From Diphasiastrum complanatum (lineage: Eukaryota > Streptophyta > Lycopodiopsida > Lycopodiales > Lycopodiaceae), in NCBI GenBank assembly GCA_029204225.1, contig CM055110.1, positions 3,318,875-3,382,874 on the forward strand: a stretch of DNA of 64,000 bases, written 5' to 3'. Under the pieces are notes generated by a model, which was not told where the DNA came from, ran no database searches, and worked only from the letters and a program-made list of their open reading frames with translations. Both the position numbers and the translations under genes were made by a program. Positions 1-12,150 of this stretch are shown one piece after another. Every line of letters starts with the position of its first letter. Positions within the stretch are counted from its first letter, which is position 1.

Positions 1-249
1 TTGAGGGCCACATGTCACATACTGAACATCACTCCACTTTTGATCAACTCAAACTAGGGCGTATCAGAAGCAATTTTTGTAGATTTAAAACGAAATAATC
101 TTGGGCTTCACCTTCAAGAATAGTTGTTGAGAATCCAAATCTGGCATTATAAGCTCCTAAGGTTTTGCTTTCATAATGATTTGCATCATCTAATAACTTA
201 TGTGTTTGCATTATGATATGAATTTTTCTTCTTCAACAACAAAGTAGCT

Positions 250-787
250 TATAGTCTTTTTATAAAGTCCTCAACACCTTCGGTCGCTGGCTCCCCTGTC
301 ATCAGGTCACCGATTCTAGTCTAAGCATACCATACAAAGCAACCACACATGGGAACTGGTGGAGGTTAAACCAACCCAAACAAACCTAGATCGTACGGAT
401 CTAGCCCCCAAGCTATGGATCAATCAGAGTCATGGAAAGAGGAGTCACACCAGCAGCATGTAGCTACTCATCACAAATCAAGCATACACTAGTGAGAGCC
501 CAGCAGGTATACTTATACCCTCCAAGGCCCCTGCACCACTAGTAGTGCACTGTGACACCTCATTGGACACCTCTGTAGCCTATCTGGGCCACATCATCCA
601 GTTTCCTAATGACTCACTGATAGACCCATACCAACTTCACCACCATGTGTTTAGGCCTAAAACCATTAATTATGACCATGTACACATAAGGGCCCCAATT
701 CCCTTATAGTCACAATTAACTTACGGGTTGTTGGTCTACCGGTCCCTAGCGTGGACACGCTACCCAAGACCAGTCATGGGCATGACA
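250..787 (-). mobile_element. Ty3/gypsy (chromovirus-type) LTR remnant
   Basis: Read on the minus strand, this segment begins TGTCATGCC and follows the same order of blocks as the LTR at 52360-52900. A block including the reverse complement of GGATCTAGCCCCCAAGCTAT (about 398-417), then the stretch running to the reverse complement of GCATGTAGCTAC (near 457-468), recurs at about 52670-52745 with scattered mismatches. The element body should lie at higher coordinates, but 788-1196 shows no gag or pol, so this is a solo or truncated LTR in inverse orientation to the later one. The outer end is poorly defined. Bases 1-249 hold nothing I recognise. Confidence 0.6.
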
Positions 788-1196
788 ATTTTGTTAGAAA
801 TTTGACTCCAATATTTCTAACAAATAACAAAATGCAAGCCAAAAAACAACATAGTTGCATATAATCTGAAAATCCATATAGTTACTATGTGTATGATTTG
901 TATAATACTACATATCGTACACCTTTTGATTATGAGCTATGTTTTGATCAATGTTTTTCATTTTTCAATTTGTGGCAAAACTTAATAAAATTTCTAATAG
1001 TCATTTGCATACTTTAGAACTTAGAAGCTCGTTCCGACAGTTTTGGGTCGAAACGTTCCGTTTTCTTTCATCATTGTTTGGGCATGTCACTGTGATCAGC
1101 TACATGATTCAGTAGTGATCTTAGTTTCGTTTTCAGATCCCATTTCTTAAGTTTTTTCAACATCTTTTTTTATTAAGTTTTCTAGTTTGATGGGCA
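788..1196. other. AT-rich spacer, no gene seen
   Basis: No open frame or known motif. The hexamer GTTCCG occurs twice at about 1031-1063 and again in the hairpin at 3231-3286, so this stretch may be the 5' non-coding end of the adjacent hAT relic. That is inference only. Confidence 0.4.
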
Positions 1197-1920
1197 TAGA
1201 ATGGGCTGTAGGCATCAGAAGTTGCATGGTCACCATGTTCTGGAAGGCAGTTGACTCCTCTCGTGGGGGTGCCATCTAGGACGCTCGCTACATATTTGAG
1301 CAGAGCCATACAACATGTTGGCCCCGCTCATATGGTGTAGGTTGTCACAAACAATGCATCCAACTGCTTTGAGATGGGGAGGATTTTGACAGTTATTTAC
1401 CCCCACATTGTCTGGATGCCTTGTGCAACCCACTCCATTGACTTGATGTTCAAGGAGATTTTGCATCTAGATTGGGTCACTGCTATCACATCTAGAGCCA
1501 TGAATGTAGTGATCTTTGTCAGATGGAAGTGTTGAGCCTTGGCCATGTTTTGCATGCACAGCAGATTGGACCTGCGGATGCCTGCTTCCACCAGATTCGG
1601 ATACCATGTATTGGTGCTTGAGCGCTTGCTAAATGTCGAGAGCCACTAGGCAGGATGGCCACATCTATGGATTTTATTGCTTGGGACCAGAGACAGAGGC
1701 ACCAGATGACATGGCATTCATTGCTACAGTTTTTGCCATGGACTTCTGGCATGATGTGGAACAACTCGTCACTGCTTTGAGACCCATGTATGCAGTTCTT
1801 CGGCTGGTGGATTGAGAGGGCAATAGCATGGGGTAGTACCATGGGGCTACTATACGAGTTCATGGACCGCATCGGCGAGGCTTTGCAGCGGCCACTTATT
1901 CCATAGGCCAGGTATGTATG
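1197..1920 (+). pseudogene. hAT-superfamily (DUF659-type) transposase relic
   Basis: A cut-and-paste DNA transposase, now dead. Reading all plus frames gives the DUF659 hallmarks in order. FWKAVDSSRGGA with DARYIFEQSH lies near 1240-1310. After a frameshift come GPAHMV, a stop where the family usually has Q, and VVTNNASN, then IVWMPCATHSIDL (about 1320-1450). TRFGYHVLVLERLL follows near 1590-1635, then FWHDVEQLVTALRP and VLRLVD (1745-1815). After another shift comes MGLLYEFMDRIGEAL (about 1842-1890). At least two stops and three frameshifts interrupt it. The family is known to run VVTDNASN, then a W-T-PC-A-H block, then TRF, then LRLVD; the match in order and spacing is what supports the call. 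The C-terminal dimerisation part is not recognisable. Confidence 0.85.
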
Positions 1921-1960
1921 TCACTTCAATTCAACATTATATTTAGACATTTTCATTCCA

Positions 1961-2690
1961 TTGTATGAACACATGGTTGTTGGTGATCTTTTATGGTTTA
2001 TTGCTTGTACTCTTTTTGCTTGTAGGATGGCGGTTGCTCAAATCCCTAAACCGAGCCAGCTACACCACAGGAGGATATCATGGCCCACATTTACGAGGAT
2101 ATCCAGGGCGAGGTGGTCTGGCTCAGACGAGTTACTAGACAGGCCCCCAGGGCCCCTAACAACACAGTTGCAGCTGACCATGATGCTCTCGACACACCCC
2201 TGACAGAGTCTACTATGCCTACGGTTCAAGTTGAAATTACAAATCAAGTTCTTCTTTTGCTTATGTGTTCTTTGAATGTGTTGGCTCTGTGGATGTACTA
2301 ACATTGAGTCCTCGATGTGTAGGATCAGCATGCGCACACATCGAAGGATGGAGACCATGGGCAGGAGGAGGAAGCAACGGGTTTTGACTTCACACACATT
2401 TCCCCTACCCCTCCTAGGCCCCATTATGTCGATCCAGATGGAGAGACCCAGGCAAAGCCAGATGTCGAGACATTGGACTGCCTACTGGAGACCATGTTGA
2501 GCACGGAGGGATTTTTTGATGGCAGGTCCACTCGCAATGTACGAGCCAGGGGTACTTGCAGATCTAGCAGTAGGCCCAGCCTAGCCGATTTGTATGTGCG
2601 GTTTGATCAGGAGCCAGGAGCATGTGCCCCCAGTACCTCTACCGCCCCACCGATACCTAGGGGTAGGGGTAGGGATAGACCTTGAGGTGC
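1961..2690 (+). pseudogene. possible C-terminal tail of the hAT relic
   Basis: Broken short frames on the plus strand follow the transposase: MAHIYEDIQGEVVWLRRVTR near 2080, then a stretch rich in D, E and R, and STRNVRARGT with a Gly-Arg repeat ending at 2685. The low-complexity Arg/Gly tail and continuous orientation suggest the end of the same transposase gene, but no diagnostic motif is present. It could be unrelated. Bases 2691-3230 carry no gene that I can see. Confidence 0.35.
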
Positions 2691-3230
2691 AAACATTGGA
2701 TCTAGTCAAAGCATGAGCGTCTGCTAGGGTTAGAGGTAGAGGCAGAGTTAGAGGCAGATCTGGGCAGCTCATGGCCCCCTCACCAGACATTATACAGAGT
2801 CCCGTCTTAGCCTTAGATGACATCTCACCATAGGATTTATTTTCATAGTACTATGTTATCAGACATGACGTGTTTCTTTTTGTATCAGATGTACGACGAA
2901 CGCATAACTATTTTATGGGTGTTTTTTGCTTACATTTCAAGAATGTTTCTTGGTTTCAAAATAATTTCATGGTTTTGTTGATAAATGTATGGTAGTGGGT
3001 CAGACCGTATTTTAAATGCAAAATTTAGCCAAGCACCATAGGTTGTTCCTCTTGACATGAATTCTCAGGTTATTTTTACTCCATTCAACACTCCTAGTTA
3101 ATAGTTTGATTATTGTAAATAATCGTCTGTTCATTAGTAAATCTGTTTAATGTAGTTAATTTTTTGATTTAAAGTTAATTAGGTGATTTTCTAGATAAAT
3201 TAATTCCTTTGTAAAAAAAAGGGTTTTTTT

Positions 3231-3286
3231 TTGGGGCATCGTTCCGGGTTCCGGAATGCGCGTTCGGTTCCGGAACGATGCCCCAA
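3231..3286. repeat. perfect 16-bp inverted repeat (hairpin)
   Basis: Arms TTGGGGCATCGTTCCG (3231-3246) and its exact reverse complement (3271-3286) flank a 24-base loop that itself contains GGTTCCGGAA. It is GC-rich in an AT-rich setting and sits just after a T-run. It may be a subterminal hairpin or terminal repeat of the hAT element. 3287-3610 holds nothing else. Confidence 0.7.
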
Positions 3287-3610
3287 GACTTTAGACAAGG
3301 TGATTGAAATATCACGAGAATAGCATTCAAATTTTAAAAAAAATTCAATTTAATGTTGAACTTTCAACTTGCCTGAGAAGTAATCAAATGATTACAATAG
3401 CTTGCCCTTATCGAGACAAAGCTAAAAATACAAGTGAACATATGGAATAAATAAGAAAAACATGAGACTAGCGACAAATTTCTGATAAGAAGTCCATATT
3501 TTTTTGCAGCATCCTCTGAATCCAATAAAGAGTTTATATGAGTTCTCTATGACGATATCAGAAATGTTTTCTATACGCTGCAACTATGTTTAACAATCAA
3601 ACATTGGCAG

Positions 3611-5035
3611 GGAATTTATGTAACATACAACGATTCCTCAGATCTGAAGCTTCCACACTGGGTGGCGATAACTGGGGGTGTTTGCTTTATCTTTGCTTTC
3701 TTTGTTCCTCACCTGTCTGCTCTTCGAGTGTGGCTGGCCATTTCGGGCATTCTTACTTCGATCTACATTGTTATTGTGCTTGTACTCTCTGTACGTGATG
3801 GTAAGCATCGTATATTTCATTTTTTGTTTTAGTTTGATGAGGTAGTAGTTGCTACTGGCATACAGACATGTACACCAAGAACAGGATTATCTCCGTATTG
3901 CAGGTAGGAGAATCGGGCGTAGAGATTACGCAGTGCAAGGAACCTCAACCCAGAAATTTTTCAATGTTATTTCTGGTGTGGCAAATATTGCCTTCAGTTA
4001 TAGTTCGGGAATCTTACCCGAGCTTCAGGTGAGCGCCTCCTTGCTTTCCCATCTCCATTTCTCTCAAGATTTCATTTGATCTATCTCCACATTTGTTGCT
4101 CTGTCAAAAGAATGTATTATTTCGTCTTTTCTAAATCGTCTGATGTGAAGCTTTCCGTTTTCAGGCCACACTGAGGGCTCCAGCAGTCTTGAACATGAAG
4201 AAAGCTCTCTATCTATTGTTCACTGTGGGATGTGCTGTGATGTACACTGTGCTTTCAATTGGATATTGGGCCTACGGATCTGAAGTGTCTTCTTATCTTT
4301 TGGCTAGTGTCAGCGGCTCCAAGTCTGTGATCACAGTAGCAAACGTTGCTGTCTTTCTGCAAACCATTGTATCTCTACATGTAATGAACTGCTCTTCTTC
4401 ATCATTTTAACTTCCTCTCAAACTAATGAATCTATCTAAAATATATGAATCAATGGTGCATCCTTTCAATCTATATACTATACATGGATCAACAATGAAT
4501 ACTTGATTTTACATCATAAGATCAGCAAAGCGAATCTATGTACTATAGATAAATCAACAATGGATACTCTGAGCTCTATCATATATAGATTAACAATGGA
4601 TCCACCCATAAACAGCAATTCCTAACTGCTGATCATTGCAACCCAATTGTATAGGTGTTCGCTAGTCCAATGTACGAGTACTGGGACACCAAATTTGCCG
4701 ACCAAAAGCAAGGGGAGTGGTCCCCATACAACATGGCAGTGCGGGTTGTAGCTCGTGGTCTTTACCTTACCTTCAATACCTTCATAGCAGCACTGCTTCC
4801 ATTCATAGGGGACTTCACAAGTCTGACTGGAGCATTGAGCGTGTTCCCCCTCACCTTCGTGCTGGCCCATCACATGTACCTGAGAGCGAAGTGGGGAGAG
4901 CTGAGCCTAGCTCGCCGAGGGTGGCACTACCTAAACGTTGTCTTCTTCTCGCTGCTCTCAGTGTTGTCTGCCATCGCTGCTATCAGGTTGATCGTCGTCG
5001 ACTCCAGCACCTATCACGTCTTCGCTGATGTGTGA
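3611..5035 (+). CDS. ProT-type proline/amino-acid transporter, 5'-incomplete
   Basis: A plasma-membrane H+-coupled amino-acid permease of the AAAP family, ProT (proline/betaine/GABA) branch. Exons: 3611-3800, 3904-4028, 4165-4380, 4655-5035, all with GT-AG borders and compatible phases, giving 303 residues before the TGA. Family-typical strings: SDLKLPHWVAITGG, PHLSALRVWLAISG, SSGILPELQ, YWAYGSEVSSYLL, FASPMYEYWDTKF, LPFIGDFTSLTGALS, FPLTFVLAHHMYL, and the ending YHVFADV seen in plant ProTs. Seven or so hydrophobic helices remain. ProTs are about 440 residues, so about 135 N-terminal residues (helices 1-4) are missing. In-frame stop TGA at 3539 prevents extension upstream. Either the 5' exons lie beyond the window across a transposon-filled intron, or the gene is truncated. 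The first exon start is the least certain border; a cluster of AGs at 3509, 3560 and 3610 offers alternatives. Confidence 0.85.
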
Positions 5036-5234
5036 TATATGCCTCATCTAAGGCTATTATTTTGTAGCTCTAAGGCACCAAGAGTGAGAGAATCTATGTG
5101 CTAGGGCTCAATTTTTTAGCTTTGCACACTAACTATTTGTTGTCACTCCTAGGTGAGTTTTTGAGCATTAAATTGAGTTTTCTTGATTTATTCTTTGAAT
5201 GATATGCTCAAGGCAAAGGTTCTCATGCGGTGCA

Positions 5235-5396
5235 CATCACCTTATTTTTTGTGTTGTACCAATTCGAATTTAGATTGCCAAATAAATGAATGGAGATTTG
5301 AAAAAGGTTTGCCAACATCACCTTATTTTTTGTGTTGTATCAATTCGGATCTCGATTGCCCAATAAATGAATGGAGATTTGCAACAAGTTTACCAG
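5235..5396 (+). repeat. 81-bp tandem duplication
   Basis: Two imperfect copies start at 5235 and 5316 with CATCACCTTATTTTTTGTGT. The flank 5138-5240 (CTCCTAGGTGAG ... GCAAAGGTTCTCATG) resembles 12967-13100, marking an interspersed repeat family. The apparent open frame across this repeat (5183-5647) shows no domain and is not called as a gene. Confidence 0.75.
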
Positions 5397-6711
5397 AGAT
5401 TTCAATATGTTTCAAAATCCGAATGCTTATCATCTTAACGTCTTGGATTGTTCAAATGATCAAGGGCACTAGTCCTTGGCATTTTGCCAATGCGAGAGTC
5501 CAGATGATTATCTTAAGAACACTTTTTTTATTATTTTGTTCTCCACATAGGGTGGATGTTGAGACCTTAAATCAAATAGATATTAGGAAATGGGAATGTT
5601 TAAGAGTTTGCCCAAATTGTGATGGGTTCAAAAATTTATATGCCTAAATATCTTAAATCTGGATTGCTCAAATTATCAAGGTCTCCTTTCCGTAAGTGAG
5701 AAGTTGGTGCCTTTTTCACATTGAGTTTAGGAGTTCTAGCTTGCAAACACTCCAAAATGTTAAATTTTACATTGCCAACACCGTGATCTTACAAATTATA
5801 GTTGTCAATTGATGAAAGGTTGTTCTCATTGGAACTCATATATTTGGGATTTTACCATTACAATAAAAATAAAAATAATTAGTGTTCAATGCCAAAAATA
5901 CAAAAAGTGTTCAATGGAAAGATACATAAGTGTCAAAAAGTCTAATTTGACATTGGAGTCAAAAGGTTTGCAAAGTTGAAAACCCCCATGGAGCCTAATT
6001 TAGTGTTTGGTAATATGCATGTCCAAAGTGTAAAAAACATGTCAATCAAGCATAGGTATTGACATCCTCAATTGTCAAAGATCTAGATTTGTATTAAAAG
6101 TCAATAGGACATCATTATTGACACTTTATTTCTAGTTCTCCAAATAAAAAATAAAGGTGCCATGCTAGTTGGTAAGTAGTCATGCCACCAAGGGAGCATA
6201 ATCACACAACGCATGTCTTGGCACTACTGTGCATTTAGGCCATGAACAAGGACATTTTGAAATGGGTCAAATTATGAAAAAGAGTAACAATCTAGAGACT
6301 TTTCTGTTTTTTGTCTAATACATCTTCTTTGAATGAATTCTTTTGAAAATTACCAAAATGTAATACAAAAGATGTGCATTTTGACAATAAAATTCAATAC
6401 ACAATGATTAAGAAAGATGAATAGTATAATATAACCATTGTGATTAGAGATGAACATTGTATGGAAAGAATAAATAAGTCTTCAAGAGTCCAAATTGTCT
6501 TTTTAGAAAAAGAAATTCATGTACATTCCATGTGGATTGTGACAAATCCACAAAAACATTTAAAAAATGAAAATTCTTTTGATTGGTTTTTACAATGCAT
6601 GAATACTCCCCTCAATAAAATGTTAAGCCGCCCCTTGTGAGATTTAACAACAATATTATTTCCTTGGGTAGCTAGAATTTCTTACAAGGAGTTATCTACA
6701 TTAAGATTGCT
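5397..6711. other. spacer without recognisable gene
   Basis: AT-rich sequence with no conserved protein string in any frame and no long repeat. Confidence 0.6.
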
Positions 6712-7272
6712 TCTAACTAATTTAAACAAAAACTCTAAGTGAATGCTTTTAGCATGCTTGACCATAGAAATAAAATTGAATGAGGTTGATTTGAATGGAT
6801 TCCAATTATTTTTTCAAGTTTAAGCAATCTAACTAGTTTAAACAAAAACCCTAAGTGAATGCTTTTAGCATGCTTGAAAATAGATTTCAATAGAATTGAA
6901 TGAGGTTGATTTGAATGGATTCCAATTATTTTTTCCAAGTTTAAGCAATCTAACTAGTTTAAACAAAAACCCTAAGTGAATGCTTTTAGCTTGCTTGACC
7001 AATTATTTTTTCCAAGTTTAAGCAATCTAACTAGTTTAAACAAAAACCCTAAGTGAATGCTTTTAGCATGCTTGACCATAGATTTCAATCAAATTGAATG
7101 AGGTTGATTTGGATGGATTCCAATTATTTTTTCCAAGTTTAAGCAATCTAACTAGTTGAAACAAAAACCCTAAGTGAATGCTTTTAGCATGCTTGACCAT
7201 AGATGTCAACCAAATTGAATGAGGTTGATTTAAATGGATTCCAATTATTTTTTCCAAGTTTGGAGGGCTTCC
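6712..7272 (-). repeat. tandem array, unit about 118-121 bp, five copies
   Basis: The marker CTAAGTGAATGCTTTTAGC recurs at about 6734, 6851, 6972, 7049 and 7170 (steps 117, 121, 77, 121), followed each time by an ATTGAATGAGGTTGATTT block and a CCAATTATTTTTTCCAAG block. The third unit is shortened. It abuts the 3' flank of PG1. Open frames on the minus strand here come from the repeat and are not genes. Confidence 0.85.
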
Positions 7273-7543
7273 AATCATGACTCCTGATTTTTTCCAGGCA
7301 AGTGTGTAGATTATTCCTTGATGGGGATCCAATTGAGGTTCTTCTGGTAAAACAGCATAATTCAAATCAATTACTGGTAAGCACTATATAACAGACCAAA
7401 ATTACGAATTTTTATTGCTGATAACAAAAAATTGATGGGGTAAACAAGCTTGCATGAGCAGATAAAGACTAGAAAAGCTTATTAAACTCATTGGCAGATA
7501 TGGCATATACCTGTTATATACAGCATATAGCAAACTGGAAGAA
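7273..7543 (-). other. 3' flank/UTR of PG1, conserved with PG2
   Basis: Read on the minus strand, ATCTACACACTTGCCTG with flanking bases recurs downstream of PG2 at about 47071-47100. Just after the PG1 stop, TTCTTCC and an ACAGGTA string also match the PG2 C-terminus. This is probably 3' UTR shared through duplication. Confidence 0.6.
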
Positions 7544-10500
7544 CTATTCACGTCCTTTAAGCTCAGTACATGGCTCCGGGACTACATTGGTAGAGAAGCC
7601 TTGGACAGAAGAGCAATTCCAAATCAATTTGCCAGGAATGACATCAAGAGACACGTTGTTGAGGTAGATGCCTCTAATTGGAGCCTCAGGTAGGCCCTGC
7701 AGATTCCCAGCAAGTTTTATGTGGTGCCCAACTACATTCTTTATGCTAATGTTGTCGACAGCAGCAAAAGCAGTTGCGTTATAGTGATCATCAGGATGTT
7801 CGCCATATAATTCCGTAAATTCAATAGCATTTTTCACGTTGTACATCACAACATTGGTGATATCAATGTTCCTTATGTACCCACCTCGGCCTGCTGCAGT
7901 CTTGAACCTGATGCCTCTCTTGGCATTTAGAATTGTGAGATCCTCTACATAAACATTTTCAATTCCACCCGACATTTCACTTCCAAAGGCAATTCCAGAG
8001 CTACTACGTGTCTCTCCAACTATGCGTCGAATGACGATGTTTTGACTGGGACGGTTGAAGGTGATCCCATACTCATCCCATCCGCTTTTTATCGAAATGA
8101 TATCGTCGCCATTTCTAACATAACAATCTTGAATGCAGACATTTGATGACGAATCTGCAAATCAAAGGACACCAACATCATTTAAATACCTTAGCTTAAG
8201 AGATCTTTCCAGAGATTGACTTCCATGCTTTCATCTTTGTAAGTCATCAAACCTATGCTATTTTTTAAGTGAAAGCATAACATATCTAGGTGAATCTAGT
8301 TGTGCCAGAAACAAACGGATATAACAAGTCTAAAATCTAAGTTCAGAACTGGAAGACCTAGAAGTTTGAAAATCAGTAATTGTAACAACTGCGTCACACC
8401 TGGATCAATTCCATCAGTGTTGGGCGAACTTAGAGGGGCCAGAACTGTCACATCCTTGATGAAAACATTACTGCAAAACAAAGTGGAATCACTCAGCTAC
8501 ATTAATACTTCAAGCATTCATTGTGTGAATACTGCTAAAGTCTTGTAACAGAATCTACGAGCCACCTAGTTCAAGAAATCCAATTAAAAGGCTGAAGGTT
8601 GGATCATTATCAGCAAACGCACAAGCTTTTCAGGGTTTGTACTATTGGAAACCCAATCTTAGCAATTTGACGTTGTTCATGAACTGAAATCATGTACTGA
8701 ATCGAGTCATTTTTCCTCAATATTATGCGATCCTACTGTAGATGAAAAGATCGAAAATCCTTTCAAAGGAAATAGTAACACAAAGAGGAAGAGTTCAAGA
8801 GAGCTTTTCGAGATAAACATATTTGTTTGACTTTGACCTAAAAGTTATCCTAAGATAGCTCTCTCTTATTCCCAGAAAACATGTACACATATGCCCTGTC
8901 ATGGCAATTGATATTACACAATACAAGCTCTAGGTCTAGGGGGATTTACTGAAGCTCACTTTCCAATATGTAACAGCAGAAGCATACCTGCAGTACACTG
9001 GATGAACTGTCCAAAATGGTGAGTTCAAAAAGGTTATATTTGTCACAACAATGTTGGTAGAGTTGCTCAGTTCCAGCAAGTGTCCTCTTGTGTAGTCCAA
9101 AGTTTTATTTCGGAACAGAGCCCACCATACGGATCCTTGCCCATCCACGGTGCCATTCTGTCCTGCAAAATTCCAGAAAGCATAAACTTACAGATCATAA
9201 CACTACGTGATCTTTACCCAAAAATTGAAAGGAAATTGTGTTATGCCTAGGCTCCAAGACAGGCTGTGTAATAAGTGTAAACCAAGTATGACATATTTCA
9301 CTGTGGCAAGTTGAGTACAGGTGGGCAAAAACGAAACTCTAATTAAAATAAAAGTCTAATTCCTGTTATCCTGATTGATTGTTTACCAGAGAAAGCTGCA
9401 ATATTGTGATGAAGCAAAAAGTCTGCAGAGGTTCTAACAAATATGTCTCCTGCTTTGGATGAGAAAACCCATCAATGTACAAAGAGATGAAAGCAGATAG
9501 AAAGAGAATCAAAGAGTAATTAAGCTAAAAAGGTTTTGGCTTTTGTGGTGTCCTTGAGTCATAAAATCTGCTAAGCTATATCAGGGGGCAATAGGCCCAA
9601 TACAGTGGCCTAGAACTTATCTGGAAAGCAAGATCAACAATTAAGGAGCTTCACATTTTTAACAAATAGTCACCATATATGCTGTCGAATTGTCTGAATC
9701 TTCCCTCAAGTTATCAGATTACCTGTAATGACAACGTCCACAAGGTTTTTTCCATTGATCAGGCTTATGTGTCTTGGTCCTGGTAGCTCCCTTCCTCGGC
9801 CATAGGATGGTAATGGAGCAATCAATGGCCATTCTGTTGGATCCTGCAGCAAAATTTCTAAAGCCATGACTTGATGAAACCGACATCCACATTCTTTCTC
9901 ACAAGCATGGAGTCATTGAAACTAACTAAACGATGTACGAATAAATTTGTGTTGTGGGTTGGATGTGGATGTCGAGGTATGTGAAGTTCCGTATGAGCTT
10001 AAAGAGTGAACGATGGAAATAGGAAAGAAGATTATGCGAGAACAGATGAAAAGCTAGACATATAAGTTGGGCCAATGTAAACTGCCACCTTCCACATCAT
10101 TAATGAGCAGATCAAGCACGTGCTTGTAAGAAAATGATAAGTAATGAAGCTGCAGCCATTGTACAATGATCGATACAGAAGAGAAAACAAGTGACTACAA
10201 AAGAGAAAGTAATTCAGCAACTGTAACTTCCTCCAAACTGGGGAGGTTCTGGCACACATAAAGCAATACAAGAAACCTGAATGGAAACAAACTTCTAAGC
10301 GATGAGTCGACCAAAGTGGAAAGTTTTCAAAACAACACGAGACTATATTCAGCATGACCATATAGTACAACAGTTCTAATCCACTACTATCATGCTCGTA
10401 CAACTTGAACTTTACATATGGCAAGGAGAATCGGCCACACTTGGATGCGCAAAACCAAGGAAATGAAATAATTTGAATTGGCAGCTGTAATATTCTGAAA

Positions 10501-11131
10501 TTGCATCACTTCAAAGCAGCCAGTTGCAAGGCAAAATATAGACCTCGGATATATTCATTAGAGGCATGTGAAACGAGATCATAAAACGGTGAATATGAGG
10601 TAATTGGATGCAGAGAACTTCGGCTTCCAGGATCAATTGGTTTTGAAGCTGAATTTTTTTTAAATAGTTCAAAAAGAAGCATAAAGTGCTACTTGACACA
10701 AAAGCGGCAAGGATCCTTCTGACTACCAAGACTCAGAAATTTACCTGAGATCCAAGTATTACCGCACCTTCCTCCAAGTATAAAGTGAAATGACTCGTGA
10801 TGTTGAAGCTTCCAGTTAGCCATTTTCCTTTGGGAATGCGCAAAGTGGAGCCTCCTCGATCAGAATAGAAGCTGAGATTAGAGATGGCATTATGAAATGA
10901 GTCCGTATTCAGTGTTGTGCCATCACCAATTGCTCCAAAATCTGTGATGCAAGCACTATGGACCCTTGGTGTCACTGCTGGTATTTCTGCACAAGTGCCT
11001 TTGTCCAGCACTGATTGATCGAGCTTGCCGTGGCCAAACCATCCAGTATCCTCTCCATGATTCAATTGGACTCCCTGTCTCCAAACGAAGATGCAACTCA
11101 GAAAGAGTACCAGCTGGAGGCGGTGTACCAT
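7544..11131 (-). CDS. polygalacturonase-like GH28 protein (PG1), five exons
   Basis: A secreted pectin-acting glycoside hydrolase family 28 protein (right-handed beta-helix), expected in the cell wall. Exons in transcript order: 11131-10745, 9843-9723, 9162-8988, 8470-8400, 8154-7544; every border is GT-AG and the phases fit, giving 454 residues with no stop or shift. A hydrophobic signal peptide covers residues 1-22 (LVLFLSCIFVW). GH28 motifs: SPNTDG with Asp247, NGDD at 266-269, IKSGWDEYGI after it, and RFK at 334-336. The usual GHG histidine is replaced: the region reads SSGIAFGSEMSGGIE. From memory this is normal for the plant 'probable polygalacturonase' subclade, so enzymatic activity is not assured. 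Other family strings: FGAIGDGTTLNTDSF, PLPSYGRGRELPGPRH. The ATG is chosen because the same context starts PG2 and it precedes the signal peptide. Confidence 0.95.
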
Positions 11132-11141
11132 GGCAGTGCAG

Positions 11142-12150
11142 CACGAGTTAACAATTTTCCTTCAAAAGATGTATCTACTCACTTTAAGTCTTCTTCAGTT
11201 CTCTAAGAGCAGGTCATTTCTTCAGGGAGCAAGTCTTTCCTCCAGAAGCAAGTCCTTCATAGGTATTTCAAGTCCCTTAAAAGCCGAACAATCAATGGCA
11301 CTGTTTCTGCTTTAAGGTGCTCGTGTACACGGATCTCTAAAAGATCAAAGCAAGCCTGAAGCTTTAAACAAAGCTCTATACATGGCAAGAACAATCAACG
11401 GCACGGTATTGATCATAAGGTGCTGCTGTGCATGGCTCTCTAAAAGATCAAAGCGAGATTGAAGCTTACAGCTGGAACTAAGAAACAAAGCTTCATTCCG
11501 GCAAGCTGAAGTGCTGCAGTCTAGCAGACGTGTCTCACTGTCAAGGCATTGAAAACATGAACAGTCAATGGCACTTTATTGATTCTAAGATCTATTGTGC
11601 ATGGTTCTATAATAAGCTTTTCAGTACGAAGTTTCATGCAGGCAAGCCGGAGTGCTGGAGTCTCAAGACAATCAAAAGATGAACAATCAGTGGCGCGGTA
11701 TTGATTCTAAGGTTCCCTTGTGCATGGGGAACAGAAAATCAAAGCAAGTTTGACGCTTTTCAGCTTAAAGCTTTATGCATAGCAAGTTGGAGTGCCGCAG
11801 TCTAGCACAGGTGCTATTGTGCTTGCTTCTATAGAAGATCAAACCAAGCTAGAAGATTTTCAGCTGCAATTAAACATCAAACCTTTTAGCACCAAGCTTG
11901 AAGCTTTTCAGGTGGATTCAGAGAACAAAATTCTATGCTTGGCATGCTGGAGTGCTGCAGTCTACATGAGGCAAGGACAGGCAAGGGATGGCATGAAAGG
12001 AGTCACTGTTGCATGCAGATGAAGCTGAAAAAGAAAGAATAAAGTGCCATAGACTCTATCTGTGATACAATTAATGCAGACTAGGGTCAAAATTGAGCAA
12101 GCATAGCTTGTGTGAAGTGTTTGAAAGGGGTAGGGGAGGATCAGACAGGT
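11142..12150 (-). repeat. upstream repeat array of PG1, mirrored at PG2
   Basis: Read toward PG1 (minus strand), degenerate units contain GCCATTGATTGTTCATC-like, CTGCAGCACTCCAGC-like and GCTTTGATCTTCTAGA-like blocks. The first block recurs near 11291, 11393, 11560 and 11681. The same blocks in the same order lie upstream of PG2 at 32600-33640. The array runs to within about 150 bp of the start codon, so it covers the proximal promoter or 5' UTR. Homology to the PG2 side fades near 12150. Confidence 0.8.

Noticed and set aside
6735-7365. Minus-strand frames with repeated EKIIGIHSNQPHS-like peptides
   Set aside because: Products of the 118-121 bp tandem array; no start context or domain.
7980-8000. 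Loss of the GHG histidine as proof that the PG genes are dead
   Set aside because: Both paralogues share the same SSGIAFGSE text with intact frames, and the substitution is (from memory) typical of this plant subclade.
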